Origin: Rhizobiaceae bacterium
Lineage (GTDB): Bacteria > Pseudomonadota > Alphaproteobacteria > Rhizobiales > Rhizobiaceae
Direction: 5' to 3'
NCBI GenBank assembly: GCA_029212415.1
Contig: JARGOF010000029.1
Span: 1-61,234 of the forward strand
Length of the DNA stretch: 61,234 nt
Shown here: positions 28,170-35,380 of the stretch, piece by piece
Numbering within the stretch: the stretch's first letter is position 1
How the letters are laid out: each line of letters begins with the position of its first letter
Notes under the pieces: model-generated
The model's database searches: none
What the model was told of the DNA's origin: nothing
What the model saw: the letters and a program-made list of their open reading frames with translations, nothing else
Program-made: the position numbers and the translations under genes

Positions 28170-28613
28170 ATGGCATCTGAAAACATCCGCCCCGTTATGA
28201 CCGCCGAGGAAGTCAACACCTATCTCGCCCAGGTCTACCCTCAGCTCAATGACACACTGGCTGAATATTACGCGGTTTCAGTCGGACCCGGGCAATGTGT
28301 AGTGCGACTGGACGCGTCACAAAAGCATGTCCGTCCGGGCGGTACTGTATCGGGCCCTTCCCTTTTTACGCTTGCCGACATTGGCGGTTATGTTTGCGTT
28401 CTGTCGCATCTGGGGCAAGAGGCTCTGTCTGTGACGACAAACCTCAATATCAATTTCATGCGCAAGGCCGAACCCGGTCCCATTGATGGCTATTGCCGCA
28501 TCCTCAAAATGGGAAGATCCCTGATGGTATTTGATATCGAAATGCGCTCCACGACCGATGGCCATGTGGTCGCCCATGCCACAGGCACCTATTCCATTCC
28601 ACCACGCAAATAG
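28170..28613 (+). CDS. PaaI-family hotdog thioesterase
   Basis: 147 residues with the hotdog signature VRPGGTVSGPSLFTLADIGGYVCVLSH, then SVTTNLNINFMRKAEPGPIDGYCRILKMGRSLMVFDIEM. PaaI-type enzymes hydrolyse acyl- or aryl-CoA thioesters. It probably forms an operon with the crotonase gene upstream. The substrate cannot be named. It lies just before the rplM-rpsI unit, which has its own promoter. Confidence 0.88.
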   Translation: MASENIRPVMTAEEVNTYLAQVYPQLNDTLAEYYAVSVGPGQCVVRLDASQKHVRPGGTVSGPSLFTLADIGGYVCVLSHLGQEALSVTTNLNINFMRKAEPGPIDGYCRILKMGRSLMVFDIEMRSTTDGHVVAHATGTYSIPPRK

Positions 28614-28647
28614 ACACCTGGGACTTCAATTCGGCACATATTTATGT

Positions 28648-28661
28648 GGTAATATATTACC
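28648..28661. promoter_or_regulatory. Perfect 14-bp palindrome GGTAATATATTACC
   Basis: A loop-free 14-bp palindrome lies 35 bases past the thioesterase stop and 58 bases before the rplM -35 element. Just left of it is another small stem, ACAT-N4-ATGT. It may be an operator or part of a terminator; the A/T core makes it a poor terminator stem. Confidence 0.35.
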
Positions 28662-28718
28662 TAATTTGTAAGTCATTGTTTTTATTGACATTACTACAGG
28701 AGCAGTCCGGCTATTTTG

Positions 28719-28747
28719 CTTGCGTAGCGGGAAACCATCCCCTATAA
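28719..28747 (+). promoter_or_regulatory. Promoter of the rplM-rpsI operon
   Basis: CTTGCG (28719-28724), a 17-bp spacer, and CTATAA (28742-28747) match the alphaproteobacterial housekeeping promoter pattern CTTGAC-N17-CTATAT in spacing and in most bases. The start of transcription would be near 28754, leaving a leader of about 105 bases before rplM. Confidence 0.6.
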
Positions 28748-28759
28748 ACCGCCCTATTG

Positions 28760-28803
28760 TCGGTCCTTTACGGGGCCGATATGTTTTGCCGATACCAATC
28801 GGC
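28760..28803 (+). promoter_or_regulatory. Structured rplM leader with two hairpins
   Basis: Hairpin 1 pairs TCGGTCC (28760-28766) with GGGCCGA (28773-28779), one G-U pair. Hairpin 2 pairs GCCGAT (28788-28793) with ATCGGC (28798-28803) around a four-base loop. GCCGAT also occurs at 28775-28780, so ATCGGC can pair with either copy. This suggests a leader for feedback control by a ribosomal protein; L13 is an autogenous repressor in E. coli. Confidence 0.4.
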
Positions 28804-28859
28804 GTCAAGCAACAAAAAATGCCTTTGATGACAAAGGTCTAAAAAAGAGAGTCATTCCT

Positions 28860-29324
28860 ATGAAAACCTTCTCGCAAAAACCTGCAGAGGTCGAGAAGAA
28901 GTGGGTCATGATCGACGCCGAAGGTCTCGTCGTTGGTCGCCTTGCTTCTATTGTCGCGCTGCGCCTGCGTGGCAAGCACAAAGCCACATTCACACCGCAT
29001 GTCGACGATGGTGACAACGTCATCATCATCAATGCTGACAAAGCGGTTCTGACCGGCAAGAAATTTACCGACAAGAAGTACTATTGGCATACCGGCTATC
29101 CCGGCGGCATCAAGGAACGCACTGCACGACAGATTTTCGAAGGCCGCTTCCCGGAGCGCGTCATGGAAAAGGCCGTTGAGCGCATGCTCCCGCGCGGTCC
29201 GCTTGGTCGTCGTCAGATGAAAAACCTGCGTGTCTATGCAGGAACCGAACATCCACATGAAGCACAGCAGCCAACGGTTCTCGATGTAGGCGCTATGAAT
29301 ACCAAGAACAAAAGGAACGGCTGA
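28860..29324 (+). CDS. rplM: 50S ribosomal protein L13
   Basis: 154 residues with the L13 core [47 protein letters not shown], then [65 protein letters not shown]. It is an early assembly protein of the large ribosomal subunit. It is followed after two bases by rpsI in the universally common rplM-rpsI operon. AAAGAGAG upstream of the ATG fits a ribosome-binding site. Confidence 0.98.
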   Translation: MKTFSQKPAEVEKKWVMIDAEGLVVGRLASIVALRLRGKHKATFTPHVDDGDNVIIINADKAVLTGKKFTDKKYYWHTGYPGGIKERTARQIFEGRFPERVMEKAVERMLPRGPLGRRQMKNLRVYAGTEHPHEAQQPTVLDVGAMNTKNKRNG

Positions 29325-29326
29325 TC

Positions 29327-29803
29327 ATGGCTGAACTCAATTCGCTCGAAGAACTCGGCAGTGTTGCAGCTGTTGAAGAAGTTCAGGCGCCTGCCTACGT
29401 CCAGAAACTGGACGAACACGGCCGCGCCTATGCAACAGGCAAACGCAAGGACGCGGTCGCACGCGTCTGGATCAAGCCCGGAACAGGAAAAATCACCATC
29501 AACAAGAGGGATTTTCCAACCTATTTCGCGCGTCCGGTCCTGCAGATGGTTCTGCAGCAGCCTATCGTTGCAGCTGCCCGCACAGGCCAGTTTGATATCG
29601 TTGCAACAGTCGCAGGCGGCGGTCTTTCCGGCCAGGCCGGTGCTGTTCGTCATGGGATATCCAAGGCACTGACGCTCTATGAACCGGGCCTGCGTGCCGT
29701 TCTGAAAAAAGGTGGTTTCCTCACCCGCGACAGCCGTGTTGTTGAACGTAAGAAATACGGCAAGGCAAAAGCCCGTCGTTCGTTCCAGTTCTCCAAGCGT
29801 TAA
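29327..29803 (+). CDS. rpsI: 30S ribosomal protein S9
   Basis: 158 residues. The conserved S9 body begins at [27 protein letters not shown], and the C-terminus ends [11 protein letters not shown], the tail that reaches the ribosomal P site. The N-terminal extension of about 35 residues before the core is typical of Alphaproteobacteria. Second gene of the rplM-rpsI operon, ended by a strong terminator. Confidence 0.98.
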   Translation: MAELNSLEELGSVAAVEEVQAPAYVQKLDEHGRAYATGKRKDAVARVWIKPGTGKITINKRDFPTYFARPVLQMVLQQPIVAAARTGQFDIVATVAGGGLSGQAGAVRHGISKALTLYEPGLRAVLKKGGFLTRDSRVVERKKYGKAKARRSFQFSKR

Positions 29804-29837
29804 GGATCCTATCCTTTCTGCTTCGTTGAAGCCTTTG

Positions 29838-29865
29838 AAAAAGCGCGATTCATATCGCGCTTTTT
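29838..29865 (+). terminator. Intrinsic terminator of rplM-rpsI
   Basis: Perfect 12-bp stem AAAAAGCGCGAT (29838-29849) and ATCGCGCTTTTT (29854-29865) around TCAT, 35 bases after the rpsI stop, ending in a T-run. Confidence 0.88.
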
Positions 29866-30027
29866 CTGTATCTGGAGCTTGAAGGCATCCCATCTGATGG
29901 TCCGACCCTGTTTTGCACAGGAACAACGGCGCTACTTCAGACCCCGCACGTGTAAAATCCAGGGAAAACCGGATCGCTGGTAGATGCTGCAAGCGCCCCT
30001 GATCAACAGACCTATTGTTATTCGCCT

Positions 30028-31203
30028 TCAATCGTCCAGCAGGTGCTCATAGCGCGCATCGGTCAATGTCTTCAGGAAAGCCACCAGCGCATCCACCCGT
30101 TGATCATCCAGCGCTGGCCCGGTTGTCAATTCCTTGACAGAAAGCGTGTTCTTGAACTCTGTCTCGCCCCATGATTTCCCGGTTTCCGGATTGATCAGAG
30201 CAGACGGCGCATCGGAATTGTACTGGTTATAAAACTCTACAACCGTGCGAAGGTCTTCGAAGATGCCATTGTGCATATAGGGGCCTGTCACAGCCACGTT
30301 ACGCAGGGTAGGAACCTTGAACTTGCCGGCCTGCTTGGGATCGCTGACCTCGGGGTTGGCGAGCAATCCCAGGTCAGCGAAATTCTCGCCGCTGCCATTG
30401 GCAGATCGCACGGCGACATTCACCGGCGTGCCGATGTTATGGTACTGGTAATTGGAGAATGTCTCCTCGGCTGCACCGGGAATTTTCTGCAACTGGTGAC
30501 ACAGGTTGCAGTTTGTGAACTGCTGCGAGAAAAACAGCACGCGACCAAGCTCTTCCTGATCGGTGAAGCGGGCTTCGCCTTTCAGGTAGCGATCATAACG
30601 AGAATCAAAGGGTGACAATTCATCCGTGCGCTCAAAGGCTGCAATGCTCTGCGTCATGGCGGCAAAGGCCGCATCGACATCATCAAACAGATCGTCTGCG
30701 AAATACGCCTTGAAGGCCGCGATATATTCGGCATTTTCCTGTAGCCGGGCGACAACCTCTGCCTTGCCCTGCATCCCCATTTCCGACGGATTGAGAGGGG
30801 GGCCACCAGCCTGGCCTTCCAGATCCTTTTCCCGGCCGTCAAGAAACAACCCGCCAATATAGCTGCCGTCGTCCTGACGATGAAAGACGGGGCTGTATCG
30901 TGCATAGCTTGCCGTGGGCGCATTGCGATCACCGATCGACTGCCCGTCATCACCCAGTGAAACAGCGCGTGAAACGGGCCCTTCAAAACCATTGTCTCTC
31001 GGGTCGGCAAAACCTGCATCCGGGGCGTGGCAAGTGGCACAGGCCTGCGTCCGGTTTCTCGACAGATTGACATCAAAAAACAACGCCTTGCCAAGTTCCT
31101 CAACAGACCTGTAGGGCGCATCCTGTGCGCTTGCAGGCAGACTGTGACCACACAATGCGATAAGCAATGCAGCACTTGCGGTATAGCGACCCATTGCCAG
31201 CAT
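30028..31203 (-). CDS. Di-haem cytochrome c peroxidase (MauG/CcpA family)
   Basis: 391 residues from the ATG at 31203, beginning MLAMGRYTASAALLIALCGHSLPASAQ, a signal peptide for the periplasm. Two haem c sites are present, CATCH (Cys55-His59) and CNLCH in the second half. GKALFFDVNLSRNRTQACATCH, FLDGREKDLEGQAGGPPLNPSEMG and FKVPTLRNVAVTGPYMHNGIF are family blocks. It reduces hydrogen peroxide with electrons from cytochrome c, or acts as a MauG-like oxidase. GGCAGG before the ATG supports the start. It is divergent from argC across 213 bases containing a 15-bp direct repeat. Confidence 0.92.
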   Translation of the reverse strand: MLAMGRYTASAALLIALCGHSLPASAQDAPYRSVEELGKALFFDVNLSRNRTQACATCHAPDAGFADPRDNGFEGPVSRAVSLGDDGQSIGDRNAPTASYARYSPVFHRQDDGSYIGGLFLDGREKDLEGQAGGPPLNPSEMGMQGKAEVVARLQENAEYIAAFKAYFADDLFDDVDAAFAAMTQSIAAFERTDELSPFDSRYDRYLKGEARFTDQEELGRVLFFSQQFTNCNLCHQLQKIPGAAEETFSNYQYHNIGTPVNVAVRSANGSGENFADLGLLANPEVSDPKQAGKFKVPTLRNVAVTGPYMHNGIFEDLRTVVEFYNQYNSDAPSALINPETGKSWGETEFKNTLSVKELTTGPALDDQRVDALVAFLKTLTDARYEHLLDD

Positions 31204-31342
31204 CAAACCTGCCCAGTTGAAACAAATATCCACTTTATTTAGAACCTTGAGCATGCAATTGAAACATCCTATTTGCCGCAGGCTCCCAGGAGCGAATGCG
31301 CGGCTGCGGATGCGTTTGCTTATTGCAAACACAATGAGAGTT

Positions 31343-31378
31343 TATTATTCACATAGAATTGCGTATTATTCAGATAGA
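31343..31378. promoter_or_regulatory. Direct repeat TATTATTCANATAGA with 21-bp period
   Basis: TATTATTCACATAGA (31343-31357) and TATTATTCAGATAGA (31364-31378) differ at one position and are spaced by two helical turns. They lie between the divergent peroxidase and argC genes. This is the arrangement expected for cooperative binding of a regulator, whose identity is unknown. Confidence 0.45.
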
Positions 31379-31416
31379 CAGAATTACCTTCCACCCGGAC
31401 AGGAAAAGAGACAGGC

Positions 31417-32349
31417 ATGAAACCGAAAATTTTCATTGATGGAGAGCACGGCACAACCGGTTTGCAGATTCGCACCCGGCTGGCAGAACGTGATGATCTC
31501 AATGTGATTTCGATTCCTCAGGCCGAACGTCGCAATGAAAACCTGCGCCAGGACCGGTTGAATGAGGCTGACATTGCCATTTTATGCCTGCCCGATGATG
31601 CATCCAGACAGGCCGTATCCCTGCTGGAGGGCAGCAATTCAACGCGGGTAATCGATACAAGTTCTGCCTATAGGACGGATGCGACCTGGGCCTATGGATT
31701 TGCTGAAATGGACAAGGATCAGGCGAGCAGGATTTCCCATGCCCGGCTTGTTTCCAATCCCGGATGTTATCCCACCGGTGCCATTTCGCTCGTCCGGCCT
31801 TTGAGATTGGCCAACCTGCTGCCGGCAGACTATCCCATCAGCATCAATGCAGTTTCCGGCTATACCGGTGGCGGCAAGCAATTGATTGCAAAAATGGAAG
31901 ATGAGTCCAATCCGGAGCACATCACCTCGCCGCATTTTGCCTATGGGCTGGCGCTCAATCACAAACATATTCCTGAAATCCAGGAGCACGGCCTGCTGCA
32001 ACGCGTTCCCTTGTTCTCGCCCAGTGTCGGACGCTTCGCCCAGGGCATGATCGTACAGGTCCCGCTGTTTCTCGACATGCTGAACGGACCGGTTTCATTG
32101 GCGGACATCCATACGATCCTCAGCGATCATTATGCAGGCCAGCAATTTGTCCAGGTGGCCTCCCTTGAGGAAAGCGCTGCGCTTGCAAGAATTGATGCTG
32201 TGGAATTGGCCGGAAGCGACCATATGAAGCTTTTCGTCTGCGGCAGTGACAACGGCATTCATGCCAATCTGATCGCTCTGCTGGACAATCTCGGCAAGGG
32301 TGCCTCAGGTGCAGCGGTTCAGAACATGAACCTCATGCTGGCAAGCTGA
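31417..32349 (+). CDS. argC: N-acetyl-gamma-glutamyl-phosphate reductase, type 2
   Basis: 310 residues, the short form (argC type 2). It starts [25 protein letters not shown], the NADP-binding Rossmann motif, and has the catalytic cysteine at 117 in [23 protein letters not shown] and [18 protein letters not shown] follow. It makes N-acetylglutamate semialdehyde in arginine synthesis. AGGAAAAGAG precedes the ATG. Proximity to rplM-rpsI is common in rhizobia; here the peroxidase gene lies between. Confidence 0.96.
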   Translation: MKPKIFIDGEHGTTGLQIRTRLAERDDLNVISIPQAERRNENLRQDRLNEADIAILCLPDDASRQAVSLLEGSNSTRVIDTSSAYRTDATWAYGFAEMDKDQASRISHARLVSNPGCYPTGAISLVRPLRLANLLPADYPISINAVSGYTGGGKQLIAKMEDESNPEHITSPHFAYGLALNHKHIPEIQEHGLLQRVPLFSPSVGRFAQGMIVQVPLFLDMLNGPVSLADIHTILSDHYAGQQFVQVASLEESAALARIDAVELAGSDHMKLFVCGSDNGIHANLIALLDNLGKGASGAAVQNMNLMLAS

Positions 32350-32392
32350 CAGCAATCGCGAAGACGGTTGTCCCGTCTCACTGAAACGGCCA

Positions 32393-32427
32393 CGCTTACC
32401 GGTGCACAAAGCCTGCACCGGTAAGCG
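32393..32427. terminator. Shared terminator of convergent argC and ctaA
   Basis: Perfect 14-bp arms CGCTTACCGGTGCA (32393-32406) and TGCACCGGTAAGCG (32414-32427) with a seven-base loop, directly between the two convergent stop codons. The T-run is weak on both sides, but the stem is long and well placed. Confidence 0.6.
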
Positions 32428-32430
32428 CTG

Positions 32431-33498
32431 CTATTCTTGCTTCACAGGCAATGGATAGCTGCCAATGAACGCACGCCAGTGCGCCACAGCGAATGCGAGA
32501 ACCACCAGAGCCATGCCCTGGTGTAGCAGGGCCCAACTGACCGGCACCTGTAAAAGCAGCGTGGTAATGCCAAAGACGGCCTGTATGGTCACCAGTGCAA
32601 AGAGCACCATGGAGCGACGTGCATGGGTAGATCCCGGGGCCAGGCGCAAACTGGCGACCATATGGCCCAATGCGACCAGCCACAGAACATAGGCAAAGGT
32701 GCGATGGGTAAATTGCACGGTCTTGGCATTTTCAAACAGATTGACCCAAAGAGGCTTCATCACCAGAAGGTTCGCCGGAACCGCGGCACCATCCATCCAG
32801 GGCCAGGTGTTATAGGCCAGTCCGGCATCAAGGCCGGCGACTAGACCACCAAGATAGATCTGAACAAGCACCATGATGGCGATCATGGCCGCAACCTTGC
32901 CTGATGCATCAGAAGGCGCCCTGTCGCTGCTGTAATGCGCCAAACCACGTGATACCCAGACAATTGCCGCAACGATGATACAGGCAAGCGTCAGATGTGT
33001 TGCCAGCCGGTATTGACTGACATCAACCCGGTCGACAAGCCCGGAGGAAACCATCCACCAACCGATGAACCCCTGCAGTCCGCCCAGCGCCATAATCCCC
33101 AGCAAGGGCATCTTCACACGACGTTCGATGCGACCGGAAACCCAGAACACCAGCAAGGGGATGGCAAACAGCACCCCTACCCCACGCGCCAGCAAGCGAT
33201 GCGTCCATTCCCACCAGTAGATATATTTGAACTCAGAAAGGGTCATGCCCTTGTTGATTTGCTCATATTCGGGAATCTGTTTGTAAAGCGCCAGTTCCTC
33301 CTGCCATTCATCCTGGGTCAATGGCGGAACAACACCATGGATGGGCTTCCACTGGGTGATTGACAGCCCCGAATCCGTCAACCGCGTCGCACCTCCGACA
33401 ATCACCAGAGCAAATATCGCAATTGCCACGATTGCAAGCCAGATGCGAATGCTCAGGCGGTTCCTGTTAACGACACTTTGTGAGGAGGATTCGGTCAT
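32431..33498 (-). CDS. ctaA: Haem A synthase (COX15/CtaA)
   Basis: 355 residues and eight membrane helices. Haem-ligand and family motifs include GGATRLTDSGLSITQWKPIHGVVPP, EFKYIYWWEWTHRLLARGVG and the later QFTHRTFAYVLWL and LLHQGMALVVLA. It hydroxylates the methyl group of haem O to give haem A for cytochrome aa3 oxidase in the inner membrane. The four conserved histidines are present. It is divergent from the DUF2842 gene, as in related genomes. Confidence 0.96.
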   Translation of the reverse strand: MTESSSQSVVNRNRLSIRIWLAIVAIAIFALVIVGGATRLTDSGLSITQWKPIHGVVPPLTQDEWQEELALYKQIPEYEQINKGMTLSEFKYIYWWEWTHRLLARGVGVLFAIPLLVFWVSGRIERRVKMPLLGIMALGGLQGFIGWWMVSSGLVDRVDVSQYRLATHLTLACIIVAAIVWVSRGLAHYSSDRAPSDASGKVAAMIAIMVLVQIYLGGLVAGLDAGLAYNTWPWMDGAAVPANLLVMKPLWVNLFENAKTVQFTHRTFAYVLWLVALGHMVASLRLAPGSTHARRSMVLFALVTIQAVFGITTLLLQVPVSWALLHQGMALVVLAFAVAHWRAFIGSYPLPVKQE

Positions 33499-33651
33499 TG
33501 CAGTCTTTCAGAACAGATGATCTGTGGGTGTGCACGCACATTTGTATCACCCGCCTTCAGAATACAAGGCGCAAGATGTCCCATCCCCGCGCACCAGAAT
33601 AAACTTGAAAAGGACAGCATTTCCTATATTTGCAGCATCAACGGAGAAATC

Positions 33652-33870
33652 ATGCCCCCTCGCATTCGAAAACTGATAGGCACATTGCTGCTGATAGCCC
33701 TGGTTGTCCTCTACGCATTGATTGCAACAACCGTCGCATCCTATCGCCTGGGGGAATCACCCTGGTGGGTCCATCTGATCTATTTTCTGGTGACCGGCCT
33801 CCTGTGGATCCTGCCCGCCATGTGGATCATTCGCTGGATGGAAAAGCCAAAAAAAGGCCCGATGAAATAG
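33652..33870 (+). CDS. DUF2842 small membrane protein
   Basis: A 72-residue protein starting MPPRIRKLIGTLLLIALVVLYALIATTVASYRLGESPWWVHLIYFLVTGLLWILPAMWIIRWMEKP. It has two membrane helices with a short periplasmic loop and a basic C-terminus, typical of DUF2842 in Alphaproteobacteria. Its function is unknown; the common neighbour ctaA suggests a respiratory role, which is inference. GGAGA lies six bases before the ATG at 33652, so longer upstream reading is unlikely. Confidence 0.85.
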   Translation: MPPRIRKLIGTLLLIALVVLYALIATTVASYRLGESPWWVHLIYFLVTGLLWILPAMWIIRWMEKPKKGPMK

Positions 33871-34199
33871 ACCAGCCAGCGGCATCGGAAAAACCGCAAT
33901 CTAATTTAACACGTAAAATCAAAACCTTCCGGCGACCTTTTCGTGCAGAAGAGACAACACCATGGACCCGGCGTGGGTAGCCTGCCTGGTCATTTGATAG
34001 CCCGTTATCGGTCCAGACAGGCAAATGGCAAGCCCCCTCACCCGCTCACGAAATATTAGAACTGGTGCGGTTAGAATGGCGGCATCAAGATTGTAAACAC
34101 ACAACGCTGCCATCAGCGGTTCAGTCGCAAGCCTGTTGCATGGAAACAGACGACCGGCACTGTTCCCAAAATGGGCGGCTGTGGTGGCGGAGACATGCA
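33871..34199. other. Spacer before the second glycan locus
   Basis: No gene is firmly supported. On the minus strand, around 33920-34080, a reading frame gives a segment faintly like the tail of an IclR-type regulator (LTAPVLIF then LAICLSGP), but it is short, runs into the next gene and has no DNA-binding part. It may be decayed coding DNA or coincidence. Confidence 0.25.
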
Positions 34200-35369
34200 A
34201 TGCAAGACGCTGAACAACCGATAGATTTGACCTTGCGGCATTTTGACCGGGTAGAGCCACTTGAGGAAAGCTGGCGCGGCCTGGAGGCTGCGCCTGAATG
34301 CAGCATCCACCAGACCTATGACTGGTGTCGTTGCTGGATCGAGGAAACCGATGCCAGACCGCTGCTCATTACAGGAGAGTTTGCCTCGGGTCCGCAAAAG
34401 GGAAAAACCGCTTTTATCCTGCCATTATGCGTCGAGAAAACCGGCCCCCTGCGCGTCGCCAGATATATAGGCGCCGCATACAACAACATAAATTTTGGCG
34501 TCTTTTCACCGGCGTTCATCAACGGGATTGATGCTCAGCGGATGCGGAAAATCTGGAAAGATATCGCCGCAATGCCGCTGGATGTTGACCTCTTTGTGCT
34601 GGACCGTCAGCCGCGGCAATGGAGAGGAATGCCACACCCGATTGCCTGTTTGGCGACGGTGGAAAATCAGAACCATGCCTTTCAGGTCACTTTGGACTGT
34701 GCCTTTGAAAACGTCCTGGCCCGTGGCAATGCGAAAAGGCGCAGAAAGAAATTCCGCACGTCCGAGCGGCGGCTGGAGGAATGGGGTGGCTATGAGTATG
34801 TCACAGCAACAGGCGCCGAAGATGCGCAGTCCCTGTTGGACACGTTCTTCAGGCAGAAGGCGGCTCGTTTTGAAGTTCAGGGCATACCGGATGTCTTTGA
34901 GGATGCAAAAATCAAATCCTTTTTTCATCGTCTGACGAAGGACAGCATCGGTCAGCAGCGCAAGATGATTGAATTATGCGCCATACGTCTCAAGGAAGAT
35001 GGCACCATCTGCGCGATTTCTGCACTGTCGCGCAAAGACGGCCATGTCATTTGCCAGTTCGGCTCAATTGCCACCGGAGAGCTGGAAGCGGCAAGCTCGG
35101 GTGAATTGCTGTTTTACCTGATGATCCGCAGCGCCTGCGAAGAAAAGGCTGAAATATTCGATTTCGGCATCGGCGACGAACAATACAAACGCTCTTGGTG
35201 TGACGTCGAAACAGTGCATTTTGATGCGGTATTGCCGGTTACGACGAAAGGATACCTGGGCGCCGTGGGGGCAAAATGGCTGATTGACGCAAAGCGTTTC
35301 CTCAAATCAAACAAAAAGATATTCGCTCTGGCCAAGGCCGTACGGATTCGCTTCAAACAAAAGCGATAG
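34200..35369 (+). CDS. CelD/BcsL-like GNAT family acetyltransferase
   Basis: 389 residues from the ATG at 34200, preceded by GGAGA. The N-terminal half has LEESWRGLEAAPECSIHQTYDWCRCWIEE, and the C-terminal half has RRRKKFRTSERRLEEWGG, FFRQKAARFEVQGIPDVFED and GELLFYLMIRSACEEKAEIFDFGIGDEQYKRSWCD. This layout is that of CelD/BcsL proteins, found in cellulose and exopolysaccharide clusters and thought to transfer an acyl group in the cytosol. Its acceptor is unknown. It converges with the co-polymerase gene, with 11 bases between them. Confidence 0.85.
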   Translation: MQDAEQPIDLTLRHFDRVEPLEESWRGLEAAPECSIHQTYDWCRCWIEETDARPLLITGEFASGPQKGKTAFILPLCVEKTGPLRVARYIGAAYNNINFGVFSPAFINGIDAQRMRKIWKDIAAMPLDVDLFVLDRQPRQWRGMPHPIACLATVENQNHAFQVTLDCAFENVLARGNAKRRRKKFRTSERRLEEWGGYEYVTATGAEDAQSLLDTFFRQKAARFEVQGIPDVFEDAKIKSFFHRLTKDSIGQQRKMIELCAIRLKEDGTICAISALSRKDGHVICQFGSIATGELEAASSGELLFYLMIRSACEEKAEIFDFGIGDEQYKRSWCDVETVHFDAVLPVTTKGYLGAVGAKWLIDAKRFLKSNKKIFALAKAVRIRFKQKR

Positions 35370-35380
35370 AGCAAGCCAAT

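Noticed and set aside
33919-34199. Minus-strand frame faintly like the tail of an IclR regulator
   Set aside because: It is short, has no DNA-binding domain, overlaps the well-supported acetyltransferase start, and the resemblance is limited to a few residues.
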